The notes beneath the pieces were generated by a model. That model searched no databases. It was not told the DNA's origin and worked only from the letters and a program-made list of their open reading frames with translations. This document shows, piece after piece, positions 12,572-24,583 of a stretch of 64,000 nucleotides of DNA (positions are counted from its first letter, which is position 1; each line of letters starts with the position of its first letter). Made by a program: the position numbers and the translations under genes. Source of the stretch: Dermatophagoides farinae (taxonomy: Eukaryota > Arthropoda > Arachnida > Sarcoptiformes > Pyroglyphidae); NCBI RefSeq assembly GCF_024713945.1, contig NC_134677.1:6451001-6515000 (forward strand), read 5' to 3'.

Positions 12572-15500
12572 CATTATCATCAACCAAGAATTCACATTAG
12601 CAATAAAAAGAAACAAAAAAAAACTAGGTTGCAATTAGTCAATCACAATGGACGACACAGCAATGAACTATCATTCATTCACATTATTTCTGTACATTCA
12701 CTCATCAAACGTGACAAACCACCATACACAAAAACACATTGATTGAATTACGTTGCAAAAACGTCAGATTGATTAAAATTTTTTTTGAATCAAAGAATTT
12801 TTTCTTAAAAACAAAATTGCTATCCAACATATAGCATGTAAATGATGTGATGACGTTCGATTAACGTTTCTGAATAATAAAAAAAGGCACACGATGATTG
12901 GTTTGAATTTTTGTTAATGATGACGATTAAGTGGTAATGAGGGTTGGTTGATATATATGGAATTGATCAAATGATCAAACTTGTCATTAACCATGGCAAT
13001 CGTTACTATTGCCAAACACAACAAATGAACCAGATGTACAGATTATTATTATTGTTATTATAACGAAAAATATCAGAATAAATTTTTGTTGATAATGTAC
13101 AGGTTTCATTGACAATCACATTAATTGATGATAATAAATAGACATTTACTGTTGATGATGATGATGATGATGAAAGAAGAAAAATTTAAATTGAAAACTT
13201 TTTTTGAAAATGATGACAATTTCTATTCGAATGAAGATGATGATGATGATGATGACATCATTGAAACATTGCAATGAAATGCTACAATCAATAAAAACAC
13301 ACACACACAAGGCCCCTCCCAAACGAATTTAAAAATTTTACATATGCCAAAAACAAACAAACAAACAAACAAATAAAATGAATGAAATTCTGGTGGTAAT
13401 TATAATAATCGGTTGTCATGGAGTCACACACACAATCGCGTCACCAAGGAGTCAATTGTCACCGATTTACCTGACGAATAGAAGTAAACTAAAAAAAAAA
13501 AAAAAACAGACAACCGAACAAAAAACCATGTGAGATTTTTTTTTCTGTTTTCTCTCATCTATCTTGAAATAATCATCATTTGGCCAATTGAGAATGAATG
13601 AAATCAGGCTTCAATATGAACAACGACGACGACGACGACGACAAAGATTGTATCCGTAGCCAATGTATGACAACAGCATCAAATAATCAGAGTATTAGAA
13701 ATGTCGACAAACAGATGACTGTGTGGTATGTATGTGTTTGTGTATACACACAACTGCCGAGAATCCTGTCTCTAAAAAAAAACTGACTATTGAGACAGAC
13801 GAGATTTTTCGGGTTTTTTTGTATTGCTAACTGCTGCTGCTGCTGCTGCTGCTGACTTTTTGCTCTTGTTCTTTTTATGTGTGTACGTATGAATAGGGAG
13901 AATATATTGAATGTAAAATGTAAAATAATATTTGAAAAAAAGAGCAACAAAAAAAAACAAGAAAAAAGAGAAAGAGAAAACTCTCACAAAACAGTGATGA
14001 AATACAAAAAAATAATAATAAAAATAAAAATATCATTCATAGTAATCGAATCGAACATGGAGAGAATGTTGTGGTGAAGGAGAGGAAAAGAAAATGAATT
14101 CTTCATTCATTCATTCTTTCTGGTGAATCTACTTTTTGTTGTTGTTGTTGTTGTTGTTAGGTGACAACAAAAAATTCGAATCATAATCATCACTATCGAA
14201 TGGGTTAATCATAGAAATTTTTTCCCATATATTGTAATAATTAGCGATGTCAAAACAATAATGAAAAAGTTACATTCCAATTGAAAATGTTAACCAAAAT
14301 ATACATACAGATAACAGTAAATAAATTGATTTATTGATTTGAATTACGTTGTGTTGTGATAAGTCAATCAATGAAAGAATCAATCAATCTGTGTTTGGGA
14401 AAAAATTACGAAACATAGAAACATCCATCATCGCCTTCCTTCCTATATATATTAAAAAAAATAACAATTTAACCGACAGATAGACATATACTGATTGATT
14501 GACTTGTATTTTTCATATCTCAATATGTTTGAAGTTGATTCGATATATTTGTCAGAAGAAAAAAAAAATCCAATTGATTACTTGGCGATGATTATTCCAT
14601 CACAAATTACCAAATCAACGACGACGACGACAACAACAACATTGACGTTGGAAGCAAAACAAAGAACAAAAAAAAAAGATCAAGGATGGAGAGGTGAAAT
14701 GTTATTTCTCCATTTTTTTTTTTTTTTTTTTGATCGATAATGGCGATGAATTAATTAGAGCCAAATTGTATATATTGGAGTGTTATATAAAACAACACAA
14801 ACAAAACAAAAACAAAAACAAAAAACACTTAGGTGCGATTTGACGATTCGTTATATCCTCTCCTCGGTATTAACCAACCAACATACATCCGTAGTTAGAA
14901 TGTTAATGTATTTTTTTCTCTTCATTTTTGACGCCTGGCCATATGATGAAAAGAAAAAAAAACAAGTTTGATTCAATTGATGATGATAATGATGATGTGA
15001 CCGGTGTTATCTTATATAATTTCATTTCTTTCATCATCATCATAATCATTCGTCAATTCATTCAAATTGTATCTGAAAAAAAACTTACAATATATAAAAA
15101 AAACTAAAATACAGTTAATTGAGATACAAAACAAAACAAAATGGGAAACAAAAAATGGATATATTTCTTTTGATTTTTTTTCTTCTCATACTTTATCATT
15201 TGTCTTCATATTACATGAAATTTTCAACATAATTCATTCGTGTGTATGTGTGTGTGTGTATAATGATAAAACAAACAAATGAAACGAAATGAAATGAAAT
15301 GAAATGAAACATTAAATAGATAGATGAAAAAAAACAGGCAAGACCTGCAGAAACAAAACAAATCAACAACAACAACAACAACATCGACAAAAAGTTGAAT
15401 AATCTAAATTTTAGGGCGCTGTCTTTTAGATTTTTTTTTTATTATTATCATTCGGGTATATCTATGAATGATAATAGTAAACATGTGTTGATTTCGGAAA

Positions 15501-18500
15501 TTGTCATCATCATCATCATAGTCATTATTGTTCACCATACAACTACATCAACAACAACAAGATACATTTCAATCTTCATTATTTGATCACTGAGAAATTC
15601 CATTTTGATGATGATGATGACACCAAAGCCGGACAATGTTTTTTTTTTTTGAAATTTTCAAAACATCTATTTTCATTTTCAAAATTTCTGGTTTTTTTTT
15701 CACTCATTCATTCATTTATTTTCAGATGTTAATTTTGATCAATTTCACTTGGAAAATTATCATCATCATCATCATCATCATTATCATTATGATGATTATT
15801 ATAAAAAAAAATACAATGAACAATTAATTAACGGTATAGATTTTTTCCGTTTTTTTTCTCTCTCTAAAAATAGAACACCAACAGTGGACAATTGAGCAAA
15901 AAAAACAAACAAACAAACAAAAAAAAAACAATTGATGATCTTAAACACGAGCGAGCACGAGCACCAACAGATTAAAAGACCCGGAGATTTGTTTTAATCC
16001 TAAATAATCTCCATAATAACTTGATAATTCCTGTTTACCAATTTTTTGCTTCCTATTTTTTTCGCAACTTGTCTTATCGGTTTTTTTTGTCAACAACAAC
16101 AACAAAATTATGCGAACAATCGAATAGAAAAAGAAATGAGGTACCAAAAAAAAAACGAAAAACATTATCCTTTTCCTCATGTTATTATTATTACCATGAT
16201 CATCATAATAATGATTCTATACGATGATTAAGATTGCAATTAAATTTGTCAAACAAACACTATCATCATATATGAAACAAAAAAAAAATTTCATAATTAA
16301 AATGGAACAAAACAAGGGAAAATATAACCAAATGGCCAGTTGTCGTTGTCGTTGTCGTTAATGTTAATTAACATATGTTTTATCTTTTTCTTTGTTCACG
16401 GTGTACGAGAGGTGGTTGATCTTATTATTGTCAGATTGCTGACCAAACAACATACAATGACAAAATCGGTGACATTTTTGGCTTTCCGTTTTATTATTAT
16501 TATTATTATTATCCTTCTTGTATCATAATCATCATTATTTTTGGAAAAAAAAATATTTTTCCACAATCATAATTCGACAACAATAACAAAACAAAACAAA
16601 ACAAAAAAATCAAAAACATTTACAGACAAATGACAACGGCGGTGGGTGAATGAAAAAAAAAAAAATGAAAAATTTCCCATGTTTATTTCATTGTAATGGT
16701 TTTGATTTTAAAATAACATTATCCTAAATAGATTCTTCGAGGGGAAAAAATTCAAAATAAAGTTCTTTGGTAAATGAATGAATAAATGAATGAGCGGACA
16801 ACACCCATCATCGAATACTATTATATTCTATTGACTAATAATAATTATCAATGATACAATTAATGATTGAATGAATTGATGAAATACAAGTTGATCGAAT
16901 CAATAATAATTTTCAGTTGAATATAACTATTGATCGACAAACTATAAATTAATCGATACATTTTGAATTGCAAAATTTATTAGAAAGAGAAAACAATGGG
17001 AGATGTATTTTTTTTTGGTTATGGGCTTGTTTTCAAATCATTGATCGAATTGTTTTTTGTTTCATTATTACACAAATCAACAATTCAAACGACAAACAAT
17101 TTTATCATAGTAATATTGATGATAATGATGATGATGATGATGATCGACATTAATCGACATCAATTACATATATAAAAAAAATACTGCAAGTATTATGTAT
17201 TTGATGAGGTGATAATCATCATCAATCTGATTATATGCCACGATGGTCAAGGAGTTTGTTTTGAATCATTTCTTTTTTTTTTACTTATAAAGAGACAATA
17301 TAATAAATCGAACAAATTCGTTTTTCAAAATCAAGGGAAAAGAAAATGAAGAGAAAAACAGAAACAAAAATCTTATTATAATCGCATCCTATTATATACA
17401 ATATCTTTAAATATTTAAAATAAAAACGCTATTTTCATTATATTTGCGAGAATTTTTTTTTTTTTTTTGATTAAACAACTCTTGTGTTTTCTCAAACACT
17501 GCTGAGATTCGATAAGTTTTATGTTTTCCTTTCTCTCTCTCACACACAAACAAAATATAAACTATTTATTTCGGCAAAAACTAACTAATACATCCTTGAT
17601 TATACATTTATATAAATACATTATTTGCGTTTGTAAAGATAATAAATGAATGAATAAAATTTTTTTCTCTTCTTCTTCTTCTTTCATTTCATCGAGGAAA
17701 GTGGAATTAAAATAAATCGGATGAAATTTACAACAACAACAACAACAACAACAACAATGACAAAAAAAATACAATGGGAACGAAAAAAATATAAAAGAGT
17801 AAATCAGAACTTATGATGATAAATATGAATACATTATTTTCAGATATGAATAAAACGATATTATCATCATCATCATTATAATAGCCATGACCGATACAAT
17901 TTTTGTTTTTTTTGGCCTCTGATAGATAGATAGAATAATGATAATATTTGATATACATTGCAATCATTATCATTATCATCATCATCATCATCACTATAAT
18001 AATCAATGACTATTGATAACAAAAAAAATGAAAATGGATATGATTCATAAAAAAAAAAATATTTGCACTTGGGTGAAATGTAAATTTGCATCAACAAAAA
18101 AAAAAAAAAAAAAAATTTCTGCTTTAAACTACTGATGATTCGACTACCACAAGAAAAAAAAATTCTTTCAACCTCTATGGCTTCGGATGGCTGATGATGA
18201 TGATTGATGAATGATGTGTCCATTTGCAATGAATTATCAACAACGAAAAAAAAAAAAATAAATTCGATCGATCATTTTTCATTTAGATAAAAAGAATTGG
18301 AATTATGAAAAAAAAAACAATGGAAATGAAGAAAAAGGGAAAAAAAACTTGGTCAACTAGTAAACTGGCAATAGAATGGTATTTAATGATGAGAATTTCG
18401 GCTGAAATCACAACAAATTTAATATAAAAAAAATAAATTCTTCTTTTTTTTCTAAAAAAAAGATAAATAATCAACATCATCATCATCACCTACAGGGTTT

Positions 18501-21500
18501 TCTGCACTGTTCTGTTCTGTTCCGTTCTGTTCATAAGATTGAAGACTTGTCTTTTGGGAAAAAAAATTCAAATAAAAAAAATTAATGATTCAAAGAATGG
18601 CGGCCACTTACCACTTGCAAAATGATGGTCAAAATGGTAATAAAATTTTTTTCATGAAAAAAAAGCTAAAATCATTACACACATAAACAGGAACAAAAAG
18701 CAAATTCTTATTCAAAATTATTTACTGCAGTCATATTCCATTCATTCAGTTAATTTTACATAGCCGTTTAACCATACATACAGGTGTACGAATTGTTCGT
18801 TTCATTCAATTCACACGTTTCATTCACGTAATAATGACTAATCTAAGGTAACTATCAAGACTGGAGACATATTCTTTGCTTTGCATTATATAATATATAC
18901 GTATGCAGACAGAAAAAAATTTCCCAAACTGAAAAAAACAACGAACAAAAAAAAGTGATGAAAATAAGAAGCATCTTTTTATATGCAAGATAACAAAAAT
19001 GTTTATATGACCACCAATCATGAGAGATGAATTTTTTTTATTCCACTTTACCTTTTGGTATCATCATCATCATCATCATACGATGTAAAGATTTTTATAT
19101 TTATAATCAAAAAAAAAAAAAAAAAAAATGTACTCCATCATCACCAATAACAATGGTATGGATAATAATAATGATAAAAAAAAATGAAATGAAATCAACA
19201 TGAACAACAACGCGATATCAAAAGAAAAAAAAAGAATACGAACACCGTCGATTTATTCATTCATTCATTCATTTACGCGGTAGGCGGTAGAATAGAAAAG
19301 AAAAGAAAAAAAACTTAAAAAGAAGAAGAATGGACAAAGTGGCCAAGTAGCATGCCATCACCATCATCATCATCATCATCATTCTTATGTGATGATGAAA
19401 TATGACTACCATTGCTATAAATTGTTATATAAGAACTTGATTCTAATTCTCTTTTTTGTTCTTTGGTTATTATTATTATTATTAGTGTTGTTAGGAAACA
19501 TCTTTTGTCTCTAAGACAAACATTTTTATATACAGGTCCATGGAATGTTCGTTTGAATAATGGTAGCGTCGGTCAAAGGTGATTCAAAGTGTGTTTTGTG
19601 TGTGTGTGTGTTAAATGAATGGTCAAACTGTAGATACACCCTGACCATGAACAAAAAAAATGACAAGTAAATGTGTGTTTAGTATAGGTACAAAGTTTAA
19701 TCAAGTTCATATCGGTCAGATAGTGAATGAATTTTTTTTTCTTTTCTACTTTTTTTTATTCTCAATACAATTCGGTTGTTCTGGTCGGAAATTAATTAGA
19801 TCCGCAATGTGATGGTGGTGGCTTTAAGGCATTTTTTTCATTATTATTTCTCTAATATATCGACATTTATAATGATGATAGTATGAATGTAGATTTCGAA
19901 AAAAATTTTCCTTTTTTCAAAAAAAAAAAAAAAAAACAAAATTCACCAATAAATTGTTTTGAATGGAAAAAAGATTACGTAACAAATATCAAAAAAAAAA
20001 AAAAAAATTTGGTTATCATCACATATAAAGAAACAAATCGAGACAGAGACAGACATATTTATTACCGTCCATATTATGCAATCTAATTACCTGGGGAGAA
20101 AAAATGAAGAAAAAGGAAAAGAAAAAAAAAGTTTAAAGTATGCAAATCTGTAAAAACCTAAATGTGACCAAAATAATATTCGCGGAAAAAAGAATCATAT
20201 TAAGAATACTACAGCAGGGGGCCATACATTATTGTTGAACAGGTGTTTGTATTTGTGTTTGTGTGGATAATAAATAAATAAATCCAACAAAATCAAGGTC
20301 TAAAATGTCTAATCATCATCATCATCATAAGTTGTTGTTGTGTCCTAATTTTTCATCCTACTTGTTGTCGTTGCTGCTGCTGCTGCTGCTGCTGTTTTAT
20401 CTATTGATTGATAATGTCAAAGAAAAAGAAAATTTTCAAGAATCTAGAACATCAAGATCAAGGGTCCTACTACTATGAATGATGGATTGACTAATTTTGA
20501 TTGTGCCATCAAACATACAAGGCAAACGATATTGATTGACAGTAGTAGTAGTGAGAGTGAAATTAACTTTACTGTACGTTATGACTTTTTGGATCATCAT
20601 TACCAATATTATTGGTATCGAAAAAGTCGTAAATTTTATTCCAAACGTTATTTTGTCTAGCCGTTTAAGCCATGATCTTTTTTTTATAAAAAAAAATAAA
20701 ATAAAAATGATGATCATAGAGATAATAAGAACGTAAAAGATGTGCAAACAAGTTTGAATAAATAAATTATTGTTTGATCTGAAAATAAAGTAAAAGTAAT
20801 TTCCAAACACACACACACACACACATTTGAATACAAGAGAATAGGAATCTGTCAAAGAAAAAAAAATTGTTCAACCACACACAAATGTAGTGTTCATTTC
20901 TATTAAGGATTTGGAACAAAGAACGAAAAAAATTTCGTCTCAAATCTAGAGTTTGTTGTTCATTGATTATCAAATTTATTGTCGATTATCATCAATATTA
21001 ATAGCCCGAGGATGAAGGAAAAACTGATGGAATGAACAACAACAACAACAACAACAAAAAATTTGAAAAAATAAATGAACTAACTGGCCATTTAAATTTC
21101 ATTCATCGGTCAATGATTTTTTTTTCTCGATACGAATACAATTGATGATGATTATGATCGACCCAAACTATTAAAAAAACGGAGCTAATTATTGTCATCA
21201 TTCGATGATGATGATCGGTCAATCGATGGTCAGACGTTCATTCATTCATTTTTTTTTCTTCATCAAATAGTTAAATAAACTGAAAAAAACTATTTCTATT
21301 TGTTTTTTTTCAGTTGAATGTTGCAAAAAAACGTTTATTGTAAGTTATCAACAACAAACAATGATCATCATCGCTGATTGATCAATGAGAAAAATCTACA
21401 CACACACACACAAACATACAATCAACGATTAATTAATGTATCCATTGACAAACAAATAAAAATCGCACATGAATATATCCAATTTTAGATAAATGATGAA

Positions 21501-21520
21501 AAAATTGTCTATCTACTTAC
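12557..21520 (-). other. Probable Fhos intron, about 9 kb
   Basis: This lies between the conserved formin N-terminal exon and the upstream exon at 21521-21751. The contents are simple repeats: CTG/CAG triplets at 13831-13853 and 20371-20393, many poly-A/T runs, (CAT)n, and TTCTG-type pentamers near 18507-18530. A plus-strand coding-like island at 20448-20660 is noted separately. No other exon was recognised. If the upstream exons belong to a different gene, this would instead be partly intergenic. Confidence 0.55.
20448..20660 (+). CDS. Coding-like island, possible terminal exon (unidentified)
   Basis: A T-poor but valid acceptor (AATCTAG ending at 20447) opens a 70-codon frame beginning NIKIKGPTTMNDG, with an ATG at 20475. 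It runs through IDSSSSESEINF and YWYRKSRKFYSKRY to a TAG at 20658-20660. Codon choice (CAT, CGT, GAT, TAT, AAA) is like that of the real genes here, and unlike the surrounding sequence it lacks homopolymers. The minus strand is also partly open, and ORFs this long do occur by chance in the window, so this is weak. No family is recognised. If real, it is nested in the Fhos intron on the opposite strand. Confidence 0.2.
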   Translation, partial: NIKIKGPTTMNDGLTNFDCAIKHTRQTILIDSSSSESEINFTVRYDFLDHHYQYYWYRKSRKFYSKRYFV

Positions 21521-21751
21521 TGATGATGATTGCTGTTGCTGATGATTTCCATTGATCGAAGACGAATAGAATTGTTCGATAGAATCATTGATATTATCAT
21601 TATTATGGCTATGATTGGCAGATATTGTTGACTGTTTTCGTGTATAATTCTTTTCAACATCATCAAACACTTTGGACAAATGACCTGATAATGCTTTGTT
21701 TTCACGAATTCGTACAACCGACGAATCGATTTCTTCAGTGAGAAATTCGAC
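21521..21751 (-). CDS. Second exon of the upstream Ser/Asn-rich region, probably Fhos long isoform
   Basis: This 231-nt exon encodes 77 residues: VEFLTEEIDSSVVRIREN, ALSGHLSKVFDDVEKNY, then a Ser/Asn/Gln-rich tail. The acceptor is AATTAATAG (21752-21760) and the donor is TCA followed by GTAAGT (21515-21520). Both boundaries are phase 0: it joins the upstream exon at ...MHST and, downstream, the formin exon at GAT 12556. It is a better reading than the overlapping ORFs because it links two strong splice sites without stops. I do not recognise the domain; the first 40 residues look helical and conserved-like. It could alternatively be an internal exon of a separate gene whose 3' end I cannot see. 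Confidence 0.6.
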
Positions 21752-21901
21752 CTATTAATTGAAACAATCATGGTGATGATCATGATGATTTTAATCATTG
21801 TGTGATATAAGAATAGAAAATCAATTAAAGGTATGAAGAGAAAAAAAAATTGAATGAATTCATCATAATCAAGGTTGTTGAATAGAATAGAATGTACTTA
21901 C

Positions 21902-24583
21902 AGTCGAATGCATTGGCTTGTTAGGACAATGTACTCGGACATGTGATGCATCAATTGAAACAGTTTTGCCGTTACCATTGCTACTGTTATTATTATCTTG
22001 TTGCTGTTGTTCAAATTTTTCACGAACATTTTCAAATTTAAATTTACGTAGTGCTTGAAAATAGTTTGGGCTTGTCGGTGTAATTGGCCCAATCATTTCA
22101 TCAATGTCTTTACATTTGCTGATAAAATCATTTAATTCTTGCTGACGTTGTGGCTGTTGTAATACATTTAAATCATTTTTATTATTATTATTATTATTAT
22201 CCATCATCGTTTCACCATTGACCATTGTTGAATTGCCTAAAGAATTGATTGAATCTTGACTTGAATGATTACTACCACTATTATTATTATTATTATTATT
22301 ATTAAAACTATTACTTGATGAATGAATCAATGAATGGCTACTCTCTTTTAAACTGGTCACTTCATTCTGTATACAAGTAATAGCATTGTCAATTTCTATT
22401 TCATCATTTTTTTGTTCATCATCATGGACAACATTGTTTATGTTTAGTTTTTTATCATTCAGATTGTAGCCATCTTGATCATCATTATCATCAATGAACG
22501 AATCACAACTAATCACTGTCCGATTTGATTGGGCACTTGACAATCGTATTGTGAACGTATTGTTACATTCATCATCATCATCATCATCATAATTTTCCGA
22601 TGCATCTTCATACGTATCGTCTTCGTTTTCACTACTATCATTTTTTGTTGTAGTTGATTTAGTTTCATTCATAATTATTCGGTCGGCAACATCATAATCG
22701 TTGTCTGTTGACATTGAGGACACGGATGGTGTTGCTGATGATGATGATGATGATGATGATGAACGAGTTTTATCATTTGAATTGTTGGTTAAATTTCTTG
22801 AGCAGGACAATGGTTCGGCCGATGCACTTCGTTCCAGTGAATTATTATCTAATTTAATAATGGTCAACAAATTTATATTATCATAGCTTCCTGAATTTTG
22901 CTTTTGGATTGGTGAAATTGCCGACGACAATGATGCTGATGATGATGATGATGATGAAATTTGTTGTTGTTGTTGGATAATCTCGCTATTATTATTATTA
23001 TTATCATCATCATAATCACTCGTTGGAATTGGACAGTTTTTTGTTGAATCCACACGACTATGATTCGAATTCAAACTATTTAGTTCCGAGCTATCATCAT
23101 CATCATCATTATACAATTCAGTGATCAATGAAGTAATTTGATGACTATCATTATTGAAAGCTGATGATGATTCCTGGTTGATACTTTGACAATTATTTAC
23201 GGCAATCAATTGTGTTGGAGAAAGAGGTCGATGAATGCTGATGGATGATGTTGATGATGATGATGATGATGATGATTTATCGAAATCTTGAACATTGTCA
23301 TTTGACATTGATTGTCCATTTTTTGATAAAACTTTTAATGAACTTTTTTCTACTATAAAATTTTGATTTTTTCTTCCACTTATTAGCAATGTAGATGATG
23401 ATGATGATGATGATGATGGTGTTTGTGTGCCAAATTTTGTCTTATATTGAGTTGTATTATTCCTGTTTAACGATGATCGTGCTATTACAGGTGCTGACGC
23501 AAAACGATTTGTCGTTCTGATTGTATTGCACATCAGATGCGAATAACGATTGTTTTTGTTATTCTTATTAATTAATGAAGATGATGATGACGATGAGAAA
23601 CGAGAATATTCATTCTGTTGACTATTGCTAGTTGGCCTGGAACGAATGCCGTCTGTATTATCATATTTTACTGTTGAATAGGATGTTGATGATGAACATG
23701 AAGACGACAGATCATTCAAAGAATTTGAATTTAAATCTTCATCACTATTCATTGCTGTTGTTTGTATTGCTTGATGACATTTTTGAATGCCAAAAATACA
23801 CTTTTTAGGTCGATCTACGAATATTCGTTCAACACTACAAATAGAACATCGACTCTGATGAACTTTTTGTTGTTCATCATCATGATTGGAGCCTCTGCCA
23901 TCATCAGGATCGTTATTGTCGTTGTCGTCGTTCTCCACGATGATACTGTCACCATTATTCTGTGCGTCGGTGTCAATAATTTTTGATGATGTTGGTCGCG
24001 TTGGTGATGTGCTACGAGAAATCATTTCCACACGATAATGATGTTCACTATCATCTGTTGATTCATTAATTTCATAGTTACTAGTGTTTGATGTTTTTGC
24101 TACAATTGATTTTGTCGACGGACCTAATGAGTGTTTGGAAACTTTTACTGTGGATAATAATGATTGAGCTCGAATCGAGCGACCAGGACCAGAATGTCGT
24201 ACAAAACGACTAGGTTTATTTGTGACACCATTATAAGTTGAATTATTCGAGTTATTTGAACCTAATGATGAAAGATGTGGTCGATAGCTACTGCCAAACG
24301 TTGATGATGATGATGATGATGCTGTTGGTGTATAATGGATTGGATTATGAATTTGGATTTTTGTACCTGGACAAGATGTATTTATATTCGATTTGCTTGC
24401 AATACCAGTTATATTTTCCACAGATGATAATAACAAACTTTTAGGATCATTATTACATTGATTTGTTGAATTGGTAGTAGATGATAAAGCCGATCCAGTG
24501 TATGCTGATGGTGGTTTTGTTCTCGATTTGATTTTATGATGTTTATTAGCATAAAAATCTAAACGTGTTTTATTCAATGACAT
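21902..24583 (-). CDS. Large low-complexity exon (894 codons), probable 5' coding exon of Fhos long isoform
   Basis: An ATG at 24583 opens 894 codons ending ...KPMHST before a consensus donor GTAAGT (21896-21901). The exon splices in phase 0 to VEFLTEE at 21751. Composition is dominated by Ser, Asn, Asp and Gln, with several poly-Ser runs encoded by TCA repeats and Asp/Asn runs encoded by GAT/AAT repeats. Two less biased stretches stand out: a Cys cluster C246-x2-C249-x12-C262-x6-C269-H270 (SRCSICSVERIF...), and a C-terminal segment near residues 815-870 containing DFISKCKDIDEMIGP, PNYFQALRKFKFENVREKF. I know no family for it. Strand, phase and lack of a stop downstream favour an N-terminal extension of the formin; an independent gene remains possible. 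The region is probably disordered. Confidence 0.65.

Noticed and set aside
16340-16560. TTG/GTC triplet repeats as a possible CRISPR or tandem array
   Set aside because: The repeats are simple triplets without spacers; CRISPR arrays are not expected in a eukaryotic nuclear contig.
20436-20855. 139-codon minus-strand ORF
   Set aside because: Mostly low-complexity hydrophobic and CA-repeat translation; its more complex part coincides with the plus-strand island, which has a better acceptor and fuller codon bias.
21517-21798. 93-codon ORF rich in Ile/Met on the minus strand
   Set aside because: It is another frame of the exon at 21521-21751, which has proper splice sites and phase in the VEFLTEE frame.
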